From assembly GCA_947498505.1 (NCBI GenBank), contig CANMKG010000001.1, forward strand, positions 1 to 64,000: DNA of 64,000 nucleotides, read 5' to 3'. Below the pieces are notes generated by a model. It did not search any database. It was not told the DNA's origin and was given only the letters and a program-made list of their open reading frames with translations. Origin of the DNA: an uncultured Maribacter sp. GTDB lineage: Bacteria; Bacteroidota; Bacteroidia; Flavobacteriales; Flavobacteriaceae. Position numbers and translations under genes: made by a program. This document shows, one piece after another, positions 27,071 to 40,269 of this stretch. Position 1 is the first letter of the stretch. Every line of letters starts with the position of its first letter.

Positions 27071-30000
27071 ATGAGATTAAAAAAGGCGTTTTTGTTTTTA
27101 GTAATATTTATTGGCTCTCTATCCTTATATGCTCAGAAAAAAAACGAATTACATAATAGTATAAAATTCAAACACTTTTCTACAAGCGAAGGACTGTCTC
27201 AGAGCTCAGTTATATGTATTTTACAAGATAGTGATGGTTTTTTATGGTTTGGCACGCGTTACGGGTTAAACAAGTATGATGGGAATACCTTTAAGAATTA
27301 TACATATGACTCTAAAAATACTAATAGTTTAAGTCACAATAAAATTACTGCCCTAGCAAAAGATTATTATGGAACAATGTGGGTGGGAACAGGTAACGGA
27401 CTAAATACATATAATGCCAAAAAAGACAATTTTAAAAGAGTAAAAAAACCTCATAATAAAGAACAATATTATAATAAGGGAGTAAGAGACATTAAGGTTC
27501 AAGATTCTATTTATTTATGGGTAGCTACCGACAAAGGATTAGATAAACTAAACATAAAAACAAATACATTTTTAAGTTATACGCATAACCCTAATAAAGC
27601 TAACTGTATTAGTTCTAATAATATATTATCTCTTTTGTTGGATGATAAGAATAATTTATGGATAAGCAATTCTTCAGGAGTAGATGTGTTTAACCAAGAT
27701 ACCAATACGTTTACACATTACGGTTATCCTAACAATCTATCTCCAAATAGGACAAGAACCAAAACAACAAAGTTATTACAAGATAGTAAAGGAAATATTT
27801 GGCTAGGTTATGATAATGGTTTGGCTATTTATGATGAAAATACAAACTCTTTTAAAGACTATACGTTTAGCGGCTCTCAAGAAAATGTTGTAGTAAATGA
27901 GGAAGTTAGAGATATTTTCGAAGACGACAAAGGCAATCTATGGATTGGAACTTATGTAGGATTGTTCTATTTAGATATTAAAAATCAGCAAGTAAATAAA
28001 TATGTGCACGATGAAGCAGATGTTCATAGTCTCAGCCAAAATTCCGTATATAAAATTGTAAAAGATTCAAGAGGAGATTTATGGATTGGCACTTGGGCAG
28101 GCGGAATAAATTATTTAGATAAAAGCGCAAATAAATTTGTTAATTTCAAAGTGGGGTCTAACAATTTAAATTACAAGGTGGTAAGTTCTATAATTGAAGA
28201 TCAAGCTGGTAATCTTTTAATAGGGACCGAAGGTGGAGGAGTAAATTATCGTACGAAAAATGGAGATTTTAAATATTTAACTCATAACCCAGATAATGAA
28301 AATAGTCTTAGCGCTAATAATGTTAAGGCCATGTTGTTGGATAATGAAAACAATCTGTGGATTGGTACTCATGATGGAGGTCTTAATTTGCGAAAAACCA
28401 ATGGAAAAATCTTTAAATTTCAAAAGTTCGAAAGTTCCTCTGTTGATAGTGTTCAGGTTTCTAATAACCGAATAACCTCCCTAGTAGAAGATAATAAGAA
28501 CCAAATATGGGTGGGAACTAATACAGGAGGGTTGTGTCTGTTAGATAAGAAATCTGGTGTACTTAAGAGAGTAAAAGATTCGGAAGGTGCTTTAGGTGAT
28601 TTTATATATGTAATCTTAAAATCTAGATATAGTAATACCCTATATGTTGGAAGTAACCATGGTCTTACCTTAATTGACGTTCTTACCAAAAAGTTGTATA
28701 ACATAAACTTAGATGGCGGGATAGAAAATAAAGATGCTACGAATGAGGTTATAAGTATTCATGAAGAGTCATCCTCTAGTTTATGGATTGGAACAGAAGG
28801 AAAAGGGCTTTTTAATTATAAATTAGATACTAAGGAAATTCGTAAATATGATATATCTAAAGGCTTATTTAATGAGGTTGTTTATGGCATACTGCCGGAT
28901 GATAGTGGTAATTTATGGTTAAGTACAAACAGTGGACTATTTAGGTTTAATATAGAGAAAGAAGAGTTTAAAAATTTTGATATATCGGATGGAATTCAGG
29001 GGAACGAATTTAATTATGGAGCCTATTTAAGGACGAACAAAGGCGAGCTAATTTTTGGAGGAACAGAAGGTTTAACAATTTTAAATCCTAACGAGATAAC
29101 CATGGATAAATTTGTACCGCCCATTAAAATTACCTCATTCAATTTTTGGAATCAACCTAATATAAATATATCCAATACGACGGAGGAAATAACCCTGAAA
29201 CATAATCAAAATGATTTTAGTATTGATTTTGTTGCGCTAGGATACTCTCAACCAAATAAAAATAAATACGCCTATAAGTTAGTGGGTTTTGATCAAGATT
29301 GGAAATATGTAGGTAATAGTAAAACCGCTGCATATACAAATCTAAATCCAGGGAGTTATGAATTTAAAGTAAAGGCATCTAATAGTGATGAAGTATGGAA
29401 TGAAACACCTGCTGTGATTAAACTAAAAATTTCCCCCCCGCTATGGGCTACATGGTGGGCATATATTATATATTTCATAGCTTCATTGGCAATAATCCTT
29501 ACAATAAGAAGGTATAGTTTAATACATATCAATGACAAAAATCAATTAAGACAAGAACGTTTAGCTAAGGAGAAAATAGAACAGGAAAACAGGTTTAAAT
29601 TGCAGTTGTTTACGAATATTTCTCATGATTTTAGAACTCCATTGACGCTTATTGTAGGGCCATTAAAACGTATGTTAAAAAATGACCAACATGATCCAAA
29701 TATTAAAAAACAGTTGGGTGGTATGTATCGGAATGCAAGCATTTTGTTACAACTAATAAATCAGTTATTGGATTTTAGAAAAAGTGAGGCAGGAAAGCTA
29801 AAATTGGCAGCTTCAAAAGCTAACATAGTGCCATTTTTAGAAAATATAAAACTAGCGTTCGAAGAGTTAGCAAATGAACGTCAAATCACATATCTATTTG
29901 AATCTAAAGAAGAGAATTTAGAATTATGGTTTTCTAAAATCGAAATGAAAAAAGTGGTGCTAAATGTACTATCTAACGCATTTAAATTCACACCTCCGAA

Positions 30001-31201
30001 AGGAAAAATAACATTAAGCGTTAGAGTGTCGGAAGAAGAAATAAAAGCATTTGACACTAAATATATAGAGATTTTAGTAAAAGATAATGGTAAAGGAATT
30101 CCAAAGGAGAACTTAGAGTTTGTGTTTGATCGTTATTTTCAGTTGGGTCAAAAAAATGAGTTAAGGTCTGGAACTGGTGTGGGGCTTGCATTAGCAAAAG
30201 ATATCGTTACGCTTCATAAAGGTAATATTCATGTAGAAAGCTCAAAAGACGAAGGTACTGTTTTCACCATTTTACTTCCAATGGGTAAAAATCATTTAGA
30301 ACCAGAAGAAATCATAGAAGACTCCTATGACGAAGATAGCTTGGAACTTTTGAGTCATTATGAACCAGCCCATGTAAAAGTTGGATGGGTCAAAGGAGAA
30401 ACCAGTATTGCTAAAATGGAGTTCAACAAATCTTTTCAATCGCTTTTGGTGGTAGAAGATAATCAAGAGGTGCGATATTTTATAAAAAGTATTTTTGAAA
30501 CGAATTTCAATGTTTTTGAAGCGAAAAACGGTAAAATAGGCCTTCAATTGGCAGAATCTAATCCAATAGACCTTATTATTAGTGATGTAATGATGCCTAA
30601 AATGGATGGGGTTGAAATGAGTAAAGCTTTAAAATCTAATATTAAAACATGCCATATTCCAATCATATTGTTAACAGCAAGAACTTCATCAAAAATTCAG
30701 AAAATTGGCTACGAAACTGGGGCCGATGCTTATGTTACCAAACCTTTTGATGCAGAATTGTTAAAGTTACAGGTTAAAAATTTATTAAAATCCAGAGAAA
30801 ATTTAGTATCAAAATTTAAAAAAGATATTCTTTTAGAACCTAAAGAACTTACAGTAGTATCAACTGATGAGATTTTTCTTAAAAATGCTATGGATATCAT
30901 TGAAGAAAATATTTCAGATTCAGAATTCAATGTTAATTCGTTTACCAGTAAAATTCACATGAGTCAATCTGTACTTTATAGAAAAATAAAAGTGTTGACA
31001 GGACAGTCAATATCAGAATTTATAAGAACTATTCGGCTTAAAAGAGCTAGTCAATTATTGGTTCAAACAGAAATGGGCGTTTCTGATATTGCCTATGATA
31101 TTGGGTTTAATGATTTAAAGTATTTTAGAAGGTGTTTTAAAAAAATCTTTGATTGTACGCCGTCTGAATATCGAAAGGCAAATACAAAGTCATCTGCGTA
31201 A
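27071..31201 (+). CDS. Hybrid two-component system (HTCS) sensor/regulator of the PUL
   Basis: 1376 residues from ATG 27071 (MRLKKAFLFLVIFIGS); the in-frame TTG 10 codons upstream gives no proper signal peptide. Order: signal peptide; about 14 two-component-propeller repeats forming a periplasmic sensor (e.g. ILQDSDGFLWFGTRYGLNKYDG); Y_Y_Y domain (YAYKLVGFDQDWKYVG); one transmembrane helix (~residues 795-815); HisKA with His852 (NISHDFRTPLTLIVGPL); HATPase (NVLSNAFKFTPPKGKI, GTGVGLALAKDIV); receiver with Asp1172 (LIISDVMMPKMDG); AraC helix-turn-helix (SISEFIRTIRLKRASQLL, IGFNDLKYFRRCFKK). All catalytic residues are intact. It senses an oligosaccharide in the periplasm and activates PUL promoters. 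Confidence 0.96.
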   Translation: MRLKKAFLFLVIFIGSLSLYAQKKNELHNSIKFKHFSTSEGLSQSSVICILQDSDGFLWFGTRYGLNKYDGNTFKNYTYDSKNTNSLSHNKITALAKDYYGTMWVGTGNGLNTYNAKKDNFKRVKKPHNKEQYYNKGVRDIKVQDSIYLWVATDKGLDKLNIKTNTFLSYTHNPNKANCISSNNILSLLLDDKNNLWISNSSGVDVFNQDTNTFTHYGYPNNLSPNRTRTKTTKLLQDSKGNIWLGYDNGLAIYDENTNSFKDYTFSGSQENVVVNEEVRDIFEDDKGNLWIGTYVGLFYLDIKNQQVNKYVHDEADVHSLSQNSVYKIVKDSRGDLWIGTWAGGINYLDKSANKFVNFKVGSNNLNYKVVSSIIEDQAGNLLIGTEGGGVNYRTKNGDFKYLTHNPDNENSLSANNVKAMLLDNENNLWIGTHDGGLNLRKTNGKIFKFQKFESSSVDSVQVSNNRITSLVEDNKNQIWVGTNTGGLCLLDKKSGVLKRVKDSEGALGDFIYVILKSRYSNTLYVGSNHGLTLIDVLTKKLYNINLDGGIENKDATNEVISIHEESSSSLWIGTEGKGLFNYKLDTKEIRKYDISKGLFNEVVYGILPDDSGNLWLSTNSGLFRFNIEKEEFKNFDISDGIQGNEFNYGAYLRTNKGELIFGGTEGLTILNPNEITMDKFVPPIKITSFNFWNQPNINISNTTEEITLKHNQNDFSIDFVALGYSQPNKNKYAYKLVGFDQDWKYVGNSKTAAYTNLNPGSYEFKVKASNSDEVWNETPAVIKLKISPPLWATWWAYIIYFIASLAIILTIRRYSLIHINDKNQLRQERLAKEKIEQENRFKLQLFTNISHDFRTPLTLIVGPLKRMLKNDQHDPNIKKQLGGMYRNASILLQLINQLLDFRKSEAGKLKLAASKANIVPFLENIKLAFEELANERQITYLFESKEENLELWFSKIEMKKVVLNVLSNAFKFTPPKGKITLSVRVSEEEIKAFDTKYIEILVKDNGKGIPKENLEFVFDRYFQLGQKNELRSGTGVGLALAKDIVTLHKGNIHVESSKDEGTVFTILLPMGKNHLEPEEIIEDSYDEDSLELLSHYEPAHVKVGWVKGETSIAKMEFNKSFQSLLVVEDNQEVRYFIKSIFETNFNVFEAKNGKIGLQLAESNPIDLIISDVMMPKMDGVEMSKALKSNIKTCHIPIILLTARTSSKIQKIGYETGADAYVTKPFDAELLKLQVKNLLKSRENLVSKFKKDILLEPKELTVVSTDEIFLKNAMDIIEENISDSEFNVNSFTSKIHMSQSVLYRKIKVLTGQSISEFIRTIRLKRASQLLVQTEMGVSDIAYDIGFNDLKYFRRCFKKIFDCTPSEYRKANTKSSA

Positions 31202-31277
31202 TATATTGTTGTAGAACAAAACGAAAATCTCATGAAGCCCTGATACATATGGTTTTTTAAACTAAAAGAATGATTTA

Positions 31278-31333
31278 CACCCTGTATCGGAACTTAAATC
31301 CACCCTGTTTAGTGTTAAATACTCGGATCTTTA
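31278..31333 (+). promoter_or_regulatory. Putative HTCS operator and promoter of the enzyme operon
   Basis: CACCCTGT occurs at 31278-31285 and again at 31301-31308, 23 bp apart, followed after 20 nt from the last C by GATCTTTA (31326-31333) at the -7 position. TACACCCTGTATCGG resembles the HTCS-gene site TACCCCCTTTATATCGG. The GH88 ATG is 88 nt downstream. Confidence 0.6.
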
Positions 31334-31420
31334 TCCCGCTAATATTGATAGTTAAAAAAGTATAGAAATGAGCTAACCTTCATGCTATATTTTCAAGATA
31401 ATCTTAAAAACATTTATTGA

Positions 31421-32623
31421 ATGAATTTTTTAAAAGGTCTATTTTTTGTCGCTATAACTTGTGCAGCATATTCGTGCAACGAAGTTAAATCTCAGAAAAC
31501 TAAAGTAGTTGAAAATCTGGCTTTAGAAAAGGCAGAAAAACAATTAAGCCTTCAGTTAAAAGTTGCGGAAAAAGCAGAAAGAATTCCTAGAACTGTAAAT
31601 TCAAAAGGAGAAATACACTGGACGCATAATAATTTTGATTGGACAGAGGGTTTTTTTCCAGGTAGTTGTTGGTACTTGTATGAATATACTAAAGATGATA
31701 AATGGAAAAATGCAGCAGAAAAGTTTCAGTCTTTGTTTGAAAATCATAAATATTTAACTACAAATCATGATTTAGGCTTTGTTTTTAATTGCTCTTTTGG
31801 TAATGGTTACCGCCTAACAGGAAATAAAGAATATGTGAATGTCTTAACAACCGCAGGAGATTCTTTGTTATCAAGATATAACCCAGTCGTAGGTTGTATA
31901 CAAAGTTGGGATGTTGTAAATGGCTGGCAATCTAAAAAAAACTGGATGTTTCCTGTGATTATTGATAATATGATGAATTTAGAGTTGTTGTTTGAACTTA
32001 CTAGATTAACAGGTGACAAAAAATATGAAGAGGTAGCTATAACACATGCGAATACTACATTGAAAAATCATTTCCGTCCAAATAACAGTTCCTATCATGT
32101 ATTGGACTACGATCCAGAAACAGGTGCTGTAAGAAGCAAACAAACAGCACAGGGATTTGCAGATGAAAGTTCATGGGCAAGAGGGCAAGCATGGGGTTTA
32201 TACGGATATACTGTTTGCTATAGGTATACAAAAGATATTAGATATTTAGAACAGGCGAATAAAATAGCTAAGTTTATAATGAAATATGAAGGTTTGCCAG
32301 ATGATGGTATTCCCTATTGGGATTATAATGCTCCAAATGTGCCCAATGAGCCTAGAGATGTATCAGCAGCAGCTATTACGGCATCAGCATTAATTGAGTT
32401 AGATGGTTATACTTCTGAATCATATTTACCATTTATTGATAAAGTTTTAAATACTCTTGCAACTGCTAAATACACCGCAGAATTGGGTAAAAATCATAAT
32501 TTTATTTTAATGCATAGTGTGGGTAGCATACCGCATAATAACGAAATAGATGTTCCTCTAAATTATGCGGATTATTATTACCTAGAGGCCTTAATGCGAT
32601 ATAAAAAGTATAAACTAGAATAA
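31421..32623 (+). CDS. GH88 unsaturated glucuronyl hydrolase
   Basis: 400 residues; lipoprotein-like signal peptide (AYSCNEV). An (alpha/alpha)6-barrel enzyme of GH88: THNNFDWTEGFFPGSCWYLYE, catalytic Asp117 in NHDLGFVFNCSFG, Asp182 in PVIIDNMMNLELLF, SSWARGQAWGLYGYTVCY and GIPYWDYNAPNVPNEPRDVSAAAI. It removes the 4,5-unsaturated uronic acid that a lyase leaves at the non-reducing end, giving 5-keto-4-deoxyuronate. This links the PL8-like lyase to KduD. It is the first gene of the enzyme operon and is 9 bp before the beta-helix gene. Confidence 0.92.
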   Translation: MNFLKGLFFVAITCAAYSCNEVKSQKTKVVENLALEKAEKQLSLQLKVAEKAERIPRTVNSKGEIHWTHNNFDWTEGFFPGSCWYLYEYTKDDKWKNAAEKFQSLFENHKYLTTNHDLGFVFNCSFGNGYRLTGNKEYVNVLTTAGDSLLSRYNPVVGCIQSWDVVNGWQSKKNWMFPVIIDNMMNLELLFELTRLTGDKKYEEVAITHANTTLKNHFRPNNSSYHVLDYDPETGAVRSKQTAQGFADESSWARGQAWGLYGYTVCYRYTKDIRYLEQANKIAKFIMKYEGLPDDGIPYWDYNAPNVPNEPRDVSAAAITASALIELDGYTSESYLPFIDKVLNTLATAKYTAELGKNHNFILMHSVGSIPHNNEIDVPLNYADYYYLEALMRYKKYKLE

Positions 32624-32632
32624 TTAATGTAA

Positions 32633-34189
32633 ATGAAATCAAAAGGTATTATTCTAGCTATTTTGTTGCTTAATATTGGAGTTGCTTTCGGGCAAAAAAG
32701 TGCAATTTGGAATGATTTTGTTTCAGCAAAAAATACAGCAAAAGAAGCTGTTTTACCTGATTTTTCGTACGCTGGGTATAAATTTAGTGAAGAGGCAATA
32801 CCAAAGGTTAATTATAAAGTTTTTAATGTTCTTGATTTTGGCGCAGTTCCCAATGACAAAATATCTGATAAGAGTTCGATAAAAAAGGCTATTAAAGCTG
32901 CAGAAGAAAATGGTGAAGGGGTTATTTTTTTTCCAAAAGGGAAATATTGGATTAATACCCCAAAGGACGACCAAAGCTTGATTACTGTAAAATCGTCGAA
33001 AATTGTATTTAGAGGAGAGGAAGAAAAAAAAACCATTTTATTTTTTGATAAGGATTTACCACCGGCGGACCCGGAAAAATTTTGGACATGTCCTTCAGCG
33101 ATTAAGGTTCAAAGCTTAGATGAAAATGAATATATTACCAAAGTAATAGCTGATGCTAATAGGGAAACGCATCGTATTAAAGTTGAGGATGCTTCAAGAG
33201 TAAAAATAGGAGATTGGCTGGTAATTCAGGTTCTTAATAACGATAAAGATTTGGTAAAGGAAGATTTAGGCACTTTAAAACCAGATAAAGAATGGACATC
33301 TATTTTAGAAAAAGGTGTAAAAGTTAATGAGGTTCATCAAGTAGCATCTGTAAATGGTAATGAAATTGAATTTACGTCATCAATTCATTATAAAATAAGA
33401 GCAAAACATAACTGGGAGGTTTATAGCTTTGCTCATGTAGAAAGTATTGGATTTGAAAACATAACGTTTGAAGGGAATTGGACTAAGAAATTTATTCATC
33501 ATCGGTCTGCCCAAGATGATGGTGGTTGGAGTATTTTAAAAATTTCTAATGCCGTTAATTCATGGGTTAAGAATTGTACTTTTAAAAACGTGAATAATGC
33601 AGCTAGTTTTTCTCATTCCGCGGCTTCTACAGTGTTAAACGTAACAATTGAAGGAAATTTGGGGCATAGTGCTATTCATTCTTCTCGTTCAACAAATATT
33701 TTAATTGCAAATAGTAATGATATTGCAGGGATGCACCATTCTTTTGGTGTTGATGGAAATTCTTCAGGAACTGTAATTTGGAGGTCTAAGTATGCTTCTC
33801 ATACGAGTTTTGAATCCCATGCTTCGCAGCCTCGTTGTACTCTTTTAGATAACGTTGAAGGAGGTTTTTTTCAAGGTAGGGCAGGAGGGGCAAGATTTAA
33901 TTTACCAAACCATGGAAAACATCTTGTTTTATGGAATTTTAAGGAAACGGATGAACCTGAAGAGAATTTTAGATTTGTAGCAAATGATACTTGGTACTGG
34001 CGAATTGTACCTCCAATAATTGTTGGGTTTCATGGAGCTGGCACAACATTCAAAAAAGATGAAGTAGAAGTTTTGGAGAGTTTAGGTAAGCCTGTAACTC
34101 CAGAATCATTATTTGAAAAACAATTAGAGCTTAGGTTAGGAAAGCTTCCACAATGGATAGTAAATATTAAAAATAAACCAAAGCTATAA
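32633..34189 (+). CDS. Secreted right-handed beta-helix protein, pectate-lyase-3/DUF4955 type
   Basis: 518 residues with signal peptide (NIGVAFGQKS). The N-terminal FNVLDFGAVPNDKISDKSSIKKAIKAAEENGEGVIFFPKGKYWI is the classic Pectate_lyase_3 start of a parallel beta-helix; Asn/Ser-rich coils follow (WVKNCTFKNVNNAASFSHS). The C-terminal region (HTSFESHASQPRCTLLDNVEGGFFQGRAGG, NHGKHLVLWNFKET, WIVNIKNKPKL) looks like DUF4955. It may be a lyase or glycosidase acting on a uronate or galactose-containing chain; no activity is assigned. It sits next to GH88 in the enzyme operon. Confidence 0.78.
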   Translation: MKSKGIILAILLLNIGVAFGQKSAIWNDFVSAKNTAKEAVLPDFSYAGYKFSEEAIPKVNYKVFNVLDFGAVPNDKISDKSSIKKAIKAAEENGEGVIFFPKGKYWINTPKDDQSLITVKSSKIVFRGEEEKKTILFFDKDLPPADPEKFWTCPSAIKVQSLDENEYITKVIADANRETHRIKVEDASRVKIGDWLVIQVLNNDKDLVKEDLGTLKPDKEWTSILEKGVKVNEVHQVASVNGNEIEFTSSIHYKIRAKHNWEVYSFAHVESIGFENITFEGNWTKKFIHHRSAQDDGGWSILKISNAVNSWVKNCTFKNVNNAASFSHSAASTVLNVTIEGNLGHSAIHSSRSTNILIANSNDIAGMHHSFGVDGNSSGTVIWRSKYASHTSFESHASQPRCTLLDNVEGGFFQGRAGGARFNLPNHGKHLVLWNFKETDEPEENFRFVANDTWYWRIVPPIIVGFHGAGTTFKKDEVEVLESLGKPVTPESLFEKQLELRLGKLPQWIVNIKNKPKL

Positions 34190-34505
34190 GATTGCGTTTT
34201 GTTACTTAGTTTAGGTAATAAGGATAGAATGCCTTCTATTTTAGGGACAAGACTATTTTTAAATTTAGAAAAGACTTATTCAATAGTATTTGATTTGGTC
34301 ACTTTCATTATGATAATATAATTCCAGATTCTACAGAACCTAACCACCCTAAAAAATACCCCTAAAACGATTAAAATACGGCGAACTTGTATAATCGTTT
34401 AAATAGAAAAAAAATTTAAATATTAAAAGGAATAAAGAGCGCTAAAGACGTATAAATAATTTTAGTAAAAACCTCGATAGCTCTAGCGTAAAAAAGAAAA
34501 AATCA
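34190..34505 (+). promoter_or_regulatory. Intergenic region with a weaker HTCS-like site before GH2
   Basis: 316 bp without a gene. TACCCCTAAAA (C run 34359-34362) is followed after 20 nt by GAACTTGT (34383-34390) where a -7 box is expected, the spacing seen at the GH88 promoter. The upstream half-site is degenerate (GAACCTAACC at 34336-34345, with CACCCTAAA at 34345-34353). Probably a second start point for the distal enzyme genes; tentative. Confidence 0.4.
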
Positions 34506-37786
<3,281 letters not shown>

Positions 37787-37791
37787 CCTAA

Positions 37792-40269
37792 ATGACTTCT
37801 AATTTTAAAAACACTTTTTTCTCTGTAATAGCTCTTTTGTCACTAATAGCATGTAACAACCGTAAAACGGAAACTATAGAGCAGCAAAAAACGAATGTTA
37901 GTGAAGCGTCAGCTTCCCGTTGGCAAGATGCGTTAATTAGTGGAAACGGAGAAATGGGTATTATGGTTTATGGAAATCCGCGTGATGAGAAAATCATTTT
38001 CAACCATGAGTTTTTATACGAATACATAGGGACGGAAGGCGTAAAACCTCCTGATATAGGTGATATAATGCCAAAGGCAAAACAGTTAATTAAAGCTGAA
38101 AAATATGCAGAAGCCAAAAGCGAAATATTAAAGCATGCTAAAACCAGAGGATATCAAGATATTTTATGGACCGACCCTTATCACCCTGCTTGTGTACTAA
38201 ACTTAAATCAAGAATTTCAAGGAGATGTTTCGGGTTACGAACGAAGCTTAAACTATGAAAGTGGAGAGATTACCGTAACATGGAATGTAGATGAAACGCA
38301 ATTTCAACGAACATCTTTTGTATCTCGACCCGATAATGTAATTGCTACAAAGATTAAAAGTAGCAAAGAAAAAAACATCAACATTGCATTTTCTTTAGCC
38401 CATCAAATTGATGGAAACCAATCTGAAGAAGATAAAGAATCGGGTATTCAGCAAAATATAATAATGCTATTTCCTGATAAATGGGAACAACTAAATACAC
38501 CCTTGGTTGAGCAACCTGAAACTATTACAGATAACCACTGGATAACGTTTAGGAGTAAATATCAATTAGTCGATAGAGGTTATGAGGTAGTTGTGAATAT
38601 TAAAAATGAAGGCGGTCTTCTAACGACTAAAAACGATAAAATAATTGTTAAGGAAGCTGATAACGTTGAAGTTTACGCAAAGGTGATTCCTATTGAACCG
38701 TTTTCAGAGTCTGTTATTTCAGAAGTAAAAACAACTATTAACAGTTTAGCATCTTATGATGAGGTTTTAAAAAAACATGAAGCAATACATGGTGAAATGT
38801 TTAACCGCGTTACCTTAAATCTTGATAAAACAGGGTTTACAGATGGTTCTAACGAAACACTCATAGCTAACCAAAAAGGAATAGAAGTTATCAATCCGTA
38901 TTTACTTGAAAAAGTATTCAATATGGGGGTGTATGGTTTAATTTCTAGTAGTGGAAAAAATCCACCTAACTTAATGGGCATATGGAACGGAAGCTGGAGA
39001 CCACGTTGGTCAGGTGATTTTACATTAGATGCTAATGTGAATTTACAAGTGGCCGCCGTTAATCTAGCCAATCAAAAAGAAGCTATAGATAGTTATATGA
39101 CATTGTTAGAACGTATTGCACCAGATTGGGAAGTGAATGCTAAAAATTTGTTTGGATGCAGAGGTTACGTATCAGGAACACGAACTTCGGGGAGGCATAA
39201 TTATCATACACATTTTGGCAAATGGCCTGGGAATTATTGGACTGCAGGCGTTGAATGGTTATTACTGCCCTGTTATGAATACTATCAGTGTACAGGAGAT
39301 AAACAGTTTATGCAAAAAAGGCTGTATCCCATGATGAAGAAAACAGCGTTATTCTATGAAGATTTTTTGGATATGTATGATGATAACGGAAAGTATTTAA
39401 TAGGACCTTCTTATTCACCTGAAAATAAAGCCATATTACCAAATGGAGAACGAATGGGAGCCGTTGCAAATGCTACTATGGATGTTGCAGTCATTAGAGA
39501 ATTACTCACCAATTTAATTACCATAAATAAGGAGTTGAATTTAAAAGAAGAGAAAGTAGTACTTTGGCAAGATATGTTGCAAAAGTTACCTCCTTATTTA
39601 ATCAACGAAGACGGTGCTTTAAAAGAATGGGCACATCCTAATTTAAAGGATAATTATAACCACAGACACATCTCTCATCTTTATCCTGTGTGGCCTGGGT
39701 TAGAAATTTCGCCAGAAGAAAAAACACTGTTTGAAGCGTCAAATATCGCTATTGAAAAACGTGGACGAGGAAACGGTAGTGCCCATGGTTTGGCACATAC
39801 AGCACTTATAGCGGCTCGTTTAAAAAAGAGTGATTTAGTATATGGTAATTTGTTGTTTCTTATGAAAAATGATTATCTGTATAATAGTTTGGTAACATCG
39901 CACAACCCAGGCGTAATTTATAATACCGATGCACTGCATTCAATACCAGCAGTGATATTGGAGATGTTAGTGTTTTCAAAACCTGGAGTTATTGAGTTTT
40001 TACCAGCATTATCTAAAAAACTTCCAAAAGGAAATGTCTCTGGTGTTTTATGCAGAACACAAGCTAAAGTGGAAAACTTGGAGTGGAATATGGTTAATAA
40101 AATCATGACTGCCAAAGTATCGAGTGGAAAAAAACAAAACATAACCTTTCAATTACGTAAAGCAATTACAGAAGCAAAAGTGAATGGAGAAAAAGTGAGT
40201 TTGGAAGGAGATACTTTTTTTACAAATTTTGAAGCTGGAGAAGCAAAAACAATAGAGTTATCATGGTAA
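37792..40269 (+). CDS. GH95-family alpha-L-fucosidase/galactosidase-like lipoprotein
   Basis: 825 residues; lipoprotein signal peptide (ALLSLIACNNRK). N-terminal SRWQDALISGNGEMGIMVYG is the GH95 start; the (alpha/alpha)6 barrel shows MGIWNGSWRPRWSGDFTLDANVNLQVAAVNL (with the NxN pair typical of the active site), HRHISHLYPVWPGLEIS, RGRGNGSAHGLAHTALIAARL and a C-terminal beta domain. The segment where GH95 usually has DANFGxxxGIAEML reads NTDALHSIPAVILEML: the acidic residue is kept but the NFG is not. It should remove terminal alpha-L-fucose or alpha-L-galactose side groups. The gene overlaps the next one by 7 bp. Confidence 0.85.
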   Translation: MTSNFKNTFFSVIALLSLIACNNRKTETIEQQKTNVSEASASRWQDALISGNGEMGIMVYGNPRDEKIIFNHEFLYEYIGTEGVKPPDIGDIMPKAKQLIKAEKYAEAKSEILKHAKTRGYQDILWTDPYHPACVLNLNQEFQGDVSGYERSLNYESGEITVTWNVDETQFQRTSFVSRPDNVIATKIKSSKEKNINIAFSLAHQIDGNQSEEDKESGIQQNIIMLFPDKWEQLNTPLVEQPETITDNHWITFRSKYQLVDRGYEVVVNIKNEGGLLTTKNDKIIVKEADNVEVYAKVIPIEPFSESVISEVKTTINSLASYDEVLKKHEAIHGEMFNRVTLNLDKTGFTDGSNETLIANQKGIEVINPYLLEKVFNMGVYGLISSSGKNPPNLMGIWNGSWRPRWSGDFTLDANVNLQVAAVNLANQKEAIDSYMTLLERIAPDWEVNAKNLFGCRGYVSGTRTSGRHNYHTHFGKWPGNYWTAGVEWLLLPCYEYYQCTGDKQFMQKRLYPMMKKTALFYEDFLDMYDDNGKYLIGPSYSPENKAILPNGERMGAVANATMDVAVIRELLTNLITINKELNLKEEKVVLWQDMLQKLPPYLINEDGALKEWAHPNLKDNYNHRHISHLYPVWPGLEISPEEKTLFEASNIAIEKRGRGNGSAHGLAHTALIAARLKKSDLVYGNLLFLMKNDYLYNSLVTSHNPGVIYNTDALHSIPAVILEMLVFSKPGVIEFLPALSKKLPKGNVSGVLCRTQAKVENLEWNMVNKIMTAKVSSGKKQNITFQLRKAITEAKVNGEKVSLEGDTFFTNFEAGEAKTIELSW

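Noticed and set aside
39137-39334. Small plus-strand ORF inside GH95
   Set aside because: It is an alternative frame of the GH95 coding sequence with no signal or family match.
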